Positions 33,249 through 40,544 of a stretch of 41,339 bases of DNA are shown here, in pieces (the stretch's first letter is position 1; each line of letters opens with the position of its first letter). The notes below the pieces were generated by a model that saw nothing but the letters and a program-made list of their open reading frames with translations, was not told the origin of the DNA and searched no databases. Source of the DNA: JAVBPB01 sp031549965 (GTDB lineage Bacteria; Bacillota; Clostridia; Lachnospirales; Lachnospiraceae); NCBI GenBank assembly GCA_031549965.1, contig JAVBPB010000142.1, forward strand, positions 1-41,339, given 5' to 3'. A program made the translations under genes and the position numbers.

Positions 33249-33488
33249 ATGAGACTGGATAAATACTTAAAAGTATCAAGATTAATTAAAAGAAGGACAG
33301 TTGCAAACGAAGCATGTGATGCAGGCAGAGTGTTAATTAATGATAAACCGGCTAAGGCTTCAGTTACAGTTAAAGTGGGAGATGTTATAGAAATTAAATT
33401 TGGTGCAAAGGCAGTTAAGGTTGAAGTATTAGATGTTTCTGAAACTGTCAAAAAAGATGAGGCGAAAGAATTATATAAATATTTATAA
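33249..33488 (+). CDS. rqcP: S4-domain RNA-binding protein RqcP
   Basis: 79 aa, nearly all S4 domain (MRLDKYLKVSRLIKRRTVAN, then GRVLINDKPAKASVTVKVGD). RqcP (YabO) binds stalled 50S subunits with RqcH during alanine-tail synthesis in ribosome quality control. The gene lies between hup and yabP as in other Firmicutes. AGAAGGTGG precedes the ATG. Confidence 0.93.
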   Translation: MRLDKYLKVSRLIKRRTVANEACDAGRVLINDKPAKASVTVKVGDVIEIKFGAKAVKVEVLDVSETVKKDEAKELYKYL

Positions 33489-33571
33489 GATATAGTCATA
33501 AAACTTAATCCTGTTTAATATAATTTATTAAGTAAATTCCGTTTTTAGAGGGATTTAAACAGGAGGTTTAT

Positions 33572-33856
33572 ATGGAAGAAAAGCAGATTATTAAAACTCA
33601 TAAAATAAGCTTAAATAATAGAAAAGCAGGCATAATATCCGGTGTTAATGATGTGTTATCATTTGATGCTAATGAGATATTACTAGAAACCGAACAGGGG
33701 CTATTAATGATTAGAGGAGCGGACCTTCATGTAAGCAGACTGACCTTAGAAAAAGGTGAGGTAGATGTAGACGGAAAGATAGACAGTCTAACTTACTCTG
33801 ACGTGAGTCAGTATAGCAAAACAGGGGAAACCTTTTTGAAAAGATTATTTAAATAG
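33572..33856 (+). CDS. yabP: spore coat-associated protein YabP
   Basis: 94 aa, the usual length. Family stretches are HKISLNNRKAGIISGVNDVL, SFDANEILLETEQGLLMIRG and the closing SKTGETFLKRLF. In B. subtilis, YabP localises to the developing spore surface and is needed for sporulation with YabQ. AGGAGG (33561-33566) precedes ATG, but its first bases also form the right arm of an inverted repeat (33510-33518 / 33555-33563), which could limit access. yabQ follows after 14 nt. Confidence 0.93.
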   Translation: MEEKQIIKTHKISLNNRKAGIISGVNDVLSFDANEILLETEQGLLMIRGADLHVSRLTLEKGEVDVDGKIDSLTYSDVSQYSKTGETFLKRLFK

Positions 33857-33870
33857 GGGCCAAATAATAT

Positions 33871-34359
33871 ATGAGTAGTACAGTAGAGTTTCAAGCACAC
33901 TTTTTTATGGTATCTGTTTTGTGGGGGAGTTTTATAGTAGTGATATATGATGTCCTACGAATTATAAGGAGAATCATAAAACACTCAAATTTTTTGATTG
34001 CATTAGAGGATATATTGTTTTGGGTTGTTAGTAGTATAATAATATTTGTAATGTTATATGAACAAAATGATGGATCAATAAGAGGGTTTGCAATACTTGG
34101 TATGGTATTAGGAATGATTTTATACAACTTAACTCTTAGCCGACTTTTGGTTAAGTACTTATCTATGAGTATTAATTTTATAATAAAAATAATTATAAAC
34201 ATAATATCATTTTTATTAAAGCCATTAAAGCTATTAATAAAGACTTTGACAAAGTTTGGGAAAATTATATTCAAGAAATTAAAAAAGATTGGAAAGTTTG
34301 TATTTAAGGGATTGAAAAAAGTTAAGAAAACGGTTAAAATGGTTATAAGTAAAAGTTGA
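33871..34359 (+). CDS. yabQ: spore cortex membrane protein YabQ
   Basis: 162 aa. Three or four hydrophobic helices (about 5-25, 40-62, 68-92 and 95-110) are followed by a long Lys-rich cytosolic tail (about 115-162). The start FQAHFFMVSVLWGSFIVVIY and the AILGMVLGMILYNLTLS region match the Spore_YabQ family, needed for cortex formation. The ribosome site (AGGGG) is weak and close to the yabP stop, which suggests translational coupling. Confidence 0.9.
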   Translation: MSSTVEFQAHFFMVSVLWGSFIVVIYDVLRIIRRIIKHSNFLIALEDILFWVVSSIIIFVMLYEQNDGSIRGFAILGMVLGMILYNLTLSRLLVKYLSMSINFIIKIIINIISFLLKPLKLLIKTLTKFGKIIFKKLKKIGKFVFKGLKKVKKTVKMVISKS

Positions 34360-34386
34360 TTTGATTTAATGGATAAAGGTGATAGT

Positions 34387-34677
34387 ATGAGAAGAAGACG
34401 TAGGCATAAAAGTTCGGGAATGTTTGTTGTAATTGCAGTTATTATGATACTGTGTTTTGTTGTGTCATATAGTAGAATAGATTTGGATGCAAAAGCTGCC
34501 CAGTATGCATCTAAGATTGTAGAACTGAATGCACAAATTGAAGATGAAAATAACAGAAGTAAAGAAATAGAAGAACTTCGTGTATATATGCAAACTAAAA
34601 AATATGTTGAAGAGGTAGCAAGAAAAAAATTAGGATTAGTTAATAAAGATGAGATCATATTTAGAGCAGTAGAATAA
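34387..34677 (+). CDS. divIC: septum formation protein DivIC/FtsB family
   Basis: 96 aa. A very basic start (MRRRRRHK), one transmembrane helix (about 12-32), then a coiled coil (about 38-72, AAQYASKIVELNAQIEDENN). It ends with the family motif YVEEVARKKLGLVNKDEIIF. DivIC forms a trimer with FtsL and DivIB at the septum. AAAGGTGA (34375-34382) sets ATG 34387; the earlier ATG 34369 lies before that site. Its position between yabQ and spoIIE is conserved in Firmicutes. Confidence 0.92.
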   Translation: MRRRRRHKSSGMFVVIAVIMILCFVVSYSRIDLDAKAAQYASKIVELNAQIEDENNRSKEIEELRVYMQTKKYVEEVARKKLGLVNKDEIIFRAVE

Positions 34678-34683
34678 TAAATG

Positions 34684-34718
34684 AACCTTTTGAGTCTAAC
34701 AGGCTTAAAAGGTTTTTT
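34684..34718 (+). terminator. divIC terminator
   Basis: AACCTTTT/AAAAGGTT with an inner AG-CT stem, followed by six T. Confidence 0.85.
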
Positions 34719-34776
34719 ATTTTCTTAATAAACATGAACTTCCTATAAATGACATTTCAATACAAAATCAGGGGAT

Positions 34777-34844
34777 TATGTCAAAAACTTTTTTTGAAAT
34801 GACTTCACATTTTGACAAACAATTCAAAAAAAATTCTATATAAT
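34777..34844 (+). promoter_or_regulatory. spoIIE promoter with 0A boxes
   Basis: A perfect Spo0A box on the minus strand (TTTGACAAA at 34811-34819, reverse of TTTGTCAAA) overlaps the -35 TTGACA (34812-34817). A near-perfect box TATGTCAAA lies at 34777-34785. The -10 TATAAT is at 34839-34844, giving a 21-bp spacer, the length known for Spo0A-activated spoIIE and spoIIG promoters. Confidence 0.8.
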
Positions 34845-34882
34845 ACGAATCCAAGCGATAAGAAAATATAGGAGGAAGTAAA

Positions 34883-37174
34883 ATGAAGAAAATAAGTATC
34901 AAAAATTTATTACTTAGCGGGCTTGGTATTGCTCTTGCAAGAGCTACCATTTTGGGGTTTAATCCTATTGGCGTGGCATACTTTGCTGCAATGTATTTGG
35001 AAAAGAAAACCAGATATTTAGTGTTTCCAATGGTAATAATTGGAATGTCAACCTGTATGCCTATGGTAGATGTAATAAAATATGGCATTATTATGCTGCT
35101 TATTGCTCTATTAACCAGTATAATTGAAGGAAAAGAAGGGAAAATACCATCTGCCGCAGTGGGAATAATCTCAGGAGTACTAACTAGCATTCTTGCTATA
35201 ACAAAAGCAGCATTAGACGTAAGTGCCCAGTATTTTATTATTATGGCAATATTAGAAGGTATAATTGTATTTACGATTACAATTGTATTTAGCAAAGGTA
35301 TTAAATACGTTTTATATGAAAAAAACACAAAACAAATTGGCAATGAAGAATTAATTAGTCTGGCAATAATAGTTGCAGTGGCAACTTATGGAATTCCTAA
35401 AGATTTAATATATAATTTTTCAATAGTGGAAACAGCAATATACTTTGCCATTCTTTACTTTGGATATAAATTTGGTTCGGGAGCAGGTGCAATTGCAGGA
35501 GCTTTATGTGGCATTGTACTGGGTCTTGAGAGTAATTCAATAAATATTATTGGTGTTATGTGCATCATTGGTATACTTGCGGGAATGTTTAGGGAAACAG
35601 GAAGAATATTTACAGCAATAGGATACTGTACAGGTGTGATGGTACTAGGATATTTTTATGAAAGTACATTAATGGAATTATCTGTAATAAGAGCATTAGT
35701 TTCAGGTGTATTATTGTTCTTGTTATTACCAAGGAGTATAATAATCAGGACAGAAAGCACGGAAGCTATGGAGGATGATGACACTTACATAAAAGAAAGA
35801 CTAAAAGAGCACAGGCAAAGCAAATTAAAAGAATTTTCAGAGTCATTTAGCAGATTATCTGGTACATTTAATACCATGACCGAAAAGAAAAGTAATTTTT
35901 CAAGGCAGGAAGTAAATGATATATTTGATGATCTTACAGAAAGGATTTGCAAAGATTGCTCAAATTGCGATATCTGTTGGAGAAATGAATTTTACGATAC
36001 ATATAAAGCTGCCTTTAGCATGTTTAGCAGTGCAGAAAAAAATGGAGTCATACAGGAAAAAGATATTCCTAAAAACTTTGCATCAAAATGCATTAACTAC
36101 AATAAATTCCTAACCGAAACAAACAGAATATTTGAAATAGCCAAAATAAACCTAACCTGGCATAACCGCATGGCTGAAAGCAGGGAAGCTGTAGCTGGTC
36201 AATTATACGAGGTAGCAAGCATAATTAATGAATTTTCCTTAGATTTATATGAAACCAAGAATTTAGAAGAAACTAAGGAAAACCAAATTATTAATTTTTT
36301 AAGAGGTCATAAAGTATGTACCAAAAAGATTGCAATTTTAGAAAAAAGAAATAAAAAACATGAAATATACATTATTGCAAAAACAGAAAGAGGCAGATGC
36401 GTAACCACCAAGGAAGTTGCAAGTTATATTAGTGAAGTAACAGGCAAAAGAATGAAGCCCTCAGATGCCACCAAAAACATTATACCTAAAGAATATGAAA
36501 CCTGTGTATTTGTGGAAGACACTAACTTTAAGGTTTTATCAGGTGCCGCCCGTGCAATCAAACACAAAGAAACAGTTTCTGGTGATAACTTTTCCTTTTT
36601 ACAGCTAAATGGACAAACTGCTATGATTTTATCTGACGGTATGGGTTCAGGGCTTTTGGCGTGTAGAGAAAGCGAATCTGTAGTTGAGTTATTAGAACAG
36701 CTTATGGAAGCAGGATTCAAGGAGGAATCTGCTATAAAACTAATAAATTCGGTTCTTGTATTAAAAACAGATCAGCAGACGTTTTCTACTATTGACATGA
36801 GTGTTATTGATCAATATACGGGTGTTTGTGAATTTATTAAAATTGGTGCATCTACCACATTTATAAAGAGAGATAACTGGGTGGAGACTATCAGATCTAC
36901 TACGTTACCAATAGGGGTTTTTAATCAGGTGGATTATGATACAGTGGTAAAAAAACTTTATGATGGCGATTTTGTAATAATGGTCTCAGATGGTATTATA
37001 GATAGCATTATTGATTATGATAAAGAAGCTATAATTGAAAAAATAATTATGGAAAGTGAAAGTCAAAATCCACAGGAGTTGGCAACGGAAATTCTCAATA
37101 AGGCACTTCAATATAGTAATAATAAGGCTATTGATGATATGACTGTGCTGGTTTCGGGGATTTGGAAAAAATAG
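34883..37174 (+). CDS. spoIIE: stage II sporulation protein E, PP2C phosphatase
   Basis: 763 aa. About ten hydrophobic helices in the first 290 residues, a central FtsZ-interacting region (about 300-540) with a Cys cluster (CKDCSNCDICW), then a PP2C-type phosphatase domain (about 560-763). The phosphatase motifs VSGDNFSFLQLNGQTAMILS, DGMGSG and VSDGIID are intact. It dephosphorylates SpoIIAA-P to free sigma-F in the forespore and joins polar division. GGAGG precedes ATG. It has a Spo0A-type promoter. The Cys cluster is common in clostridial SpoIIE. Confidence 0.97.
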   Translation: MKKISIKNLLLSGLGIALARATILGFNPIGVAYFAAMYLEKKTRYLVFPMVIIGMSTCMPMVDVIKYGIIMLLIALLTSIIEGKEGKIPSAAVGIISGVLTSILAITKAALDVSAQYFIIMAILEGIIVFTITIVFSKGIKYVLYEKNTKQIGNEELISLAIIVAVATYGIPKDLIYNFSIVETAIYFAILYFGYKFGSGAGAIAGALCGIVLGLESNSINIIGVMCIIGILAGMFRETGRIFTAIGYCTGVMVLGYFYESTLMELSVIRALVSGVLLFLLLPRSIIIRTESTEAMEDDDTYIKERLKEHRQSKLKEFSESFSRLSGTFNTMTEKKSNFSRQEVNDIFDDLTERICKDCSNCDICWRNEFYDTYKAAFSMFSSAEKNGVIQEKDIPKNFASKCINYNKFLTETNRIFEIAKINLTWHNRMAESREAVAGQLYEVASIINEFSLDLYETKNLEETKENQIINFLRGHKVCTKKIAILEKRNKKHEIYIIAKTERGRCVTTKEVASYISEVTGKRMKPSDATKNIIPKEYETCVFVEDTNFKVLSGAARAIKHKETVSGDNFSFLQLNGQTAMILSDGMGSGLLACRESESVVELLEQLMEAGFKEESAIKLINSVLVLKTDQQTFSTIDMSVIDQYTGVCEFIKIGASTTFIKRDNWVETIRSTTLPIGVFNQVDYDTVVKKLYDGDFVIMVSDGIIDSIIDYDKEAIIEKIIMESESQNPQELATEILNKALQYSNNKAIDDMTVLVSGIWKK

Positions 37175-37299
37175 TGGTTTGCTTATTGATTTATAGGTGT
37201 GAAGGAGAATGATAAAGGTCATTGATTTTGTCTCACTAAATGAAACATTATAAACTTAAAGATATTTTTAGTTAACAAATAGACAATACAATAACGCGG

Positions 37300-37340
37300 G
37301 AGAGCCATAATATTTAATAATCTTGAATATTATGGCTCTC
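37300..37340. repeat. inverted repeat after spoIIE
   Basis: GAGAGCCATAATATT (37300-37314) pairs perfectly with 37326-37340. There is no T-run on the plus strand, so its role as terminator is uncertain. The rest of the gap 37175-37510 is AT-rich and holds no gene I can see. Confidence 0.7.
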
Positions 37341-37510
37341 TGTAATGACATTGATTTTACTCTTATGATTATTTTCTAAAGTTAATATTTTATAGGCATT
37401 TAGGATAGTATTTTTGTTGAAAATTTTATATAATTATAGTAAATCTATAATAAAATATTGTAAATAAATGGATTGGAATTAGATTTTACGTTAAGGGAGG
37501 AAATCATTAT

Positions 37511-38227
37511 ATGTTAAAAATAATTATATGTGATGATGAAGAGTATATACAAGAAGAAATTAAAGAACTTATATTTATGATGTCAAATGAAATTAATGAA
37601 AAATTTTTTATTACAACATTCAGTAGTGGTGAGGAATTAATAGAAAAATACAGTATCGATACAGATATTTTATTTTTAGACATATCTATGGGAAAAACAG
37701 ATGGTATTCATACAGCACAATATATTAGAAAAATAGATGAAAAGGTGTTGATAGTTTTTATTACTTCTGTTATGGGTAAGGTGTTTGATGCTTTTAAAGT
37801 ATCAGCACATGATTTTTTATTAAAACCAATTCATCCAAAAGTATTTAAAAGTGAATTTATAGATATTGTAAAAAAAGCTAAAAACAATAAAGAAAGAGTA
37901 ATTGAAATTAAAAATGATAAGGGATATTATAAAATAGATCTTAATCATATTAGTTACATAACAATAGAAAAAAATGCAAGAAACATCTCAATTGTAACAA
38001 ACAATGGGACAATATTTTCCAGTTATAGCTTAAGTGAAATTGAATATAAGTTAACTGACAAAGGTTTTTATAGGTGCCATAAAAGCTTTATTGTTAATGT
38101 AACATATATAATTGAAATAAATAAGAATAATCTTATATTGCGTGTTGGTGGAGAAATACCAATAGGTAAAAGTAGAAAAAGTGGATTAAAGCAATATATG
38201 ATGGAATATTTAGGAGCGAAATTATGA
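37511..38227 (+). CDS. agrA: LytTR response regulator (AgrA-like)
   Basis: 238 aa. The receiver domain (about 1-120) has the CDDEE acidic pocket and phosphoacceptor D57 (LFLDISMGKTDG). The LytTR DNA-binding domain (about 135-235) shows ISYITIEKNARNISIVTNNG and the closing FYRCHKSFIVNV. This pairing is that of AgrA, which activates agr promoters when the kinase senses the peptide. AAGGGAGG precedes ATG. Its stop overlaps the kinase start in ATGA, so the two are coupled. Confidence 0.92.
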   Translation: MLKIIICDDEEYIQEEIKELIFMMSNEINEKFFITTFSSGEELIEKYSIDTDILFLDISMGKTDGIHTAQYIRKIDEKVLIVFITSVMGKVFDAFKVSAHDFLLKPIHPKVFKSEFIDIVKKAKNNKERVIEIKNDKGYYKIDLNHISYITIEKNARNISIVTNNGTIFSSYSLSEIEYKLTDKGFYRCHKSFIVNVTYIIEINKNNLILRVGGEIPIGKSRKSGLKQYMMEYLGAKL

Positions 38228-39528
38228 AAAATGAAATACTTTGGATTAGCATAGAACTTATAGTTATAATATTAGAAGTTGTTTATTTTATATATTTTTT
38301 TAATACAAGAAATAAAAGATTTACTGATAAAAAAATTACTTTTGTCAGTTATGTAGTATTTTTAATATTAACAATATTCTTAGGGGAAGTAACTAGTAAA
38401 TTTTATGAACAAGTATTAGTGAACATTATGCTTATGATAATATTGGCTTGTGTTGTTTATAATGAAACAATGAAAAGTAATATTATACGTGTTTTGATTT
38501 TTTTTACTACATTATTAATTTCTGATATGATTACAATAGAAATAATAATGCTATTAAGCGATAATCATTCTATAGATGTACAAGCAGATAGAAATATATT
38601 ACGCCTTCAAGGTATGATTTTGTCAAGGGCATTAACTATATTAATACTATGGATAGAGAAAAAAATATTTGATAAGAAAAACATGGGCATAACATTTTAT
38701 GATATGCTTTTTATTGTCATACCAACTTGCTCAAATATTTGCATTCTCTTTGCAATTTATGGATTTATGAATTGGAATAAAAATATAATTAGTGAAGAAC
38801 TGCATATATTATTGATTTTATCACTTTTTATTTTAGTATCAACAATATGTATATTAGTTTTTTCAGAGCATTATTTTAAGATAAAGCAAAAACAAATTGA
38901 ATATGAAAAAGCAAAGAATCATTTACAGTGTAAATATTTATACTATGAAAATAAAAATAAAATAGAAAACGAAGTTAGAAAGATGTATCATGATATGAAA
39001 CAACATTTAACATATTTGGAAAGAGGAGATAATAAGTCGAAAGAATATATTAAAAAGATAAATAATAAAATAAAGGCATATGAAAACTATATTAATAGTG
39101 GAAATGAAATTTTGGATACAATTATTAGTGATAAAATGACCATAGCGGAAAGAGAAAACATTAGAATGGAATGCGATATTGAATTTGAAGAAGGATATTT
39201 TTTAGAGCCAATAGATATAACTTGTATCTTTGGAAATGCTTTAGATAACTGTATTGAAGCATGCCTTGAGATAGAAGATGTTAGTGAAAGGTTTATTACA
39301 ATTAAATCACGTTGTGAAAATGGATTTATATTAGTAAAGATAGTCAACAGCAAAAAGGGAGAATTAATTTATAATGGGGACAAGATAGAAACAAAAAAGA
39401 AAAATAAAAATTCTCATGGATTTGGACTTTCAAATATTAAGGAGGCTGTATTAAACTACAAAGGAATGTTTAAATTAAATGAAAAGGAGGACTTATTTGA
39501 GCTTATTATTACTATCCCAATAAGTTAA
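38224..39528 (+). CDS. agrC: GHKL sensor kinase (AgrC-like)
   Basis: 434 aa. About six transmembrane helices fill residues 1-215, with no large outside domain, as in receptors of cyclic autoinducer peptides. A short coiled coil leads to the H-box (MYHDMKQHLTYL, His about 256). The ATPase domain is of the HATPase_c_5 (GHKL) type: NALDNCIEACLE (N-box) and HGFGLSNIKEAV (G-box). It is translationally coupled to agrA. AgrB and AgrD downstream supply the likely ligand. Confidence 0.92.
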   Translation: MKNEILWISIELIVIILEVVYFIYFFNTRNKRFTDKKITFVSYVVFLILTIFLGEVTSKFYEQVLVNIMLMIILACVVYNETMKSNIIRVLIFFTTLLISDMITIEIIMLLSDNHSIDVQADRNILRLQGMILSRALTILILWIEKKIFDKKNMGITFYDMLFIVIPTCSNICILFAIYGFMNWNKNIISEELHILLILSLFILVSTICILVFSEHYFKIKQKQIEYEKAKNHLQCKYLYYENKNKIENEVRKMYHDMKQHLTYLERGDNKSKEYIKKINNKIKAYENYINSGNEILDTIISDKMTIAERENIRMECDIEFEEGYFLEPIDITCIFGNALDNCIEACLEIEDVSERFITIKSRCENGFILVKIVNSKKGELIYNGDKIETKKKNKNSHGFGLSNIKEAVLNYKGMFKLNEKEDLFELIITIPIS

Positions 39529-39596
39529 AGTGTCCATTGACGCATTGTAGAATCCCAGTTACGCAAATTTGTCGATAAATATTTACAATAAATAAG

Positions 39597-39672
39597 AAAA
39601 ATGCTATTTTATAGAAAAAGAGAGGAGATGTTATATGATTCACAATCTTTCTTGTAAAATAGCATTTTTTTT
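39597..39672 (+). promoter_or_regulatory. terminator-like hairpin spanning the agrB start
   Basis: AAAAATGCTATTTTA (39597-39611) pairs perfectly with 39655-39669, and eight T run from 39665 to 39672. The 43-nt loop holds the agrB ribosome site (GAGGAG) and ATG 39635. It may be an attenuator. Confidence 0.6.
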
Positions 39673-40225
39673 ATTTGAAAAAAAAGATAGTTATAATTAC
39701 CAGATTAATATTATAAGTTATGGAATTGAATTAATATTAGCAACTGTAATTAATTTTTTGATTGTATTAACAATTGGAATAGCTTTTCATAGGAGTATTG
39801 AAACAATTATTTTTCTTGCAATTTATTGTTCAATAAGAAAATATACAGGAGGATATCATGCGAAAAATCATATGAGATGTATATTAACATTTTCAGGATT
39901 TTATCTGGTATGTATATTTCTTTGGAATAGATTAGATTTACTGGAAAAACATGAGTATTTATTTGGGGGTATGTTGGTAAGTTATGTACTTATTTGGGTA
40001 TTTGCTCCATGCCTGGATATAAAGAAAAAATTAACTGAAATTGAAATTGTTAGTGCAAAAAATAAAAGTAGAATGATAATAACAATATATGTTTTTATAC
40101 TTATAGTATTGAATATTGGAATTAATAAAGGATATTTAGATTATGTTAATGTGGGCAATATGTCCATAATATGGACTGCAATATCAATGATAATAGGAAA
40201 GGTGGTGAATAAAAATGAAATATAA
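39635..40225 (+). CDS. agrB: AgrB peptide-processing membrane protease
   Basis: 196 aa. Four to six hydrophobic helices. The catalytic pair is His75 and Cys82 in RKYTGGYHAKNHMRC, with the same seven-residue spacing as H77 and C84 of staphylococcal AgrB. It cuts the C-terminal tail of AgrD and forms the thiolactone ring. The ribosome site and start lie in the loop of a terminator-like hairpin. The last codons overlap the agrD start by 11 nt. Confidence 0.95.
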   Translation: MIHNLSCKIAFFLFEKKDSYNYQINIISYGIELILATVINFLIVLTIGIAFHRSIETIIFLAIYCSIRKYTGGYHAKNHMRCILTFSGFYLVCIFLWNRLDLLEKHEYLFGGMLVSYVLIWVFAPCLDIKKKLTEIEIVSAKNKSRMIITIYVFILIVLNIGINKGYLDYVNVGNMSIIWTAISMIIGKVVNKNEI

Positions 40226-40391
40226 TTTTAATCTTTTTCAAGATGCTGCATATAAAAAAATTATTAAAATAGCCGAAGAATCGACAGGTATAAAATGCCT
40301 GACATTTTTTCATCAGCCTGAAATTCCAAGGGAATTACAAGAAAGAAGTCTACAGAAAGTAAGTAGTCTAAACTATCTGCAACGTTTGTAA
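40215..40391 (+). CDS. agrD: AgrD autoinducer peptide precursor
   Basis: 58 aa. An amphipathic N-terminal part (about 1-24, MKYNFNLFQDAAYKKIIKIA) is followed by the core TGIKCLTFF and the recognition tail HQPEIPREL, then a 17-residue extension. CLTFF-HQPEIPREL aligns without gaps with S. aureus AgrD-I CDFIM-DEVEVPKEL, so the ring is predicted as Cys28-Phe32 thiolactone with a short GIK-side tail. AAAGGTGGTG lies 7 nt before ATG 40215, inside agrB. The stop overlaps the palindrome ACGTTTGTAAACGT (40382-40395). No longer AgrD is seen nearby. Confidence 0.9.
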   Translation: MKYNFNLFQDAAYKKIIKIAEESTGIKCLTFFHQPEIPRELQERSLQKVSSLNYLQRL

Positions 40392-40431
40392 ACGTAATCA
40401 AACAGTATATTGATTTTTTGTTTATTTAGTA

Positions 40432-40475
40432 GCTCAAATTTTGCAATGTCGGTCATAACGGCACAAAATTTGAGC
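40432..40475 (+). terminator. hairpin after agrD
   Basis: GCTCAAATTTTG (40432-40443) pairs perfectly with CAAAATTTGAGC (40464-40475). The following ATTTTG is a weak T-tract. It probably ends the agr transcript. Confidence 0.6.
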
Positions 40476-40544
40476 ATTTTGCAGTCAAGAAGACGCTAGA
40501 GTAGCATAAAGACAATAATCATACAAAAGAAAGGATAAAAAATC

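Noticed and set aside
33891..34658. 255-codon minus-strand frame opposite yabQ and divIC
   Set aside because: It is the shadow of two well-recognised plus-strand genes and has no family features of its own.
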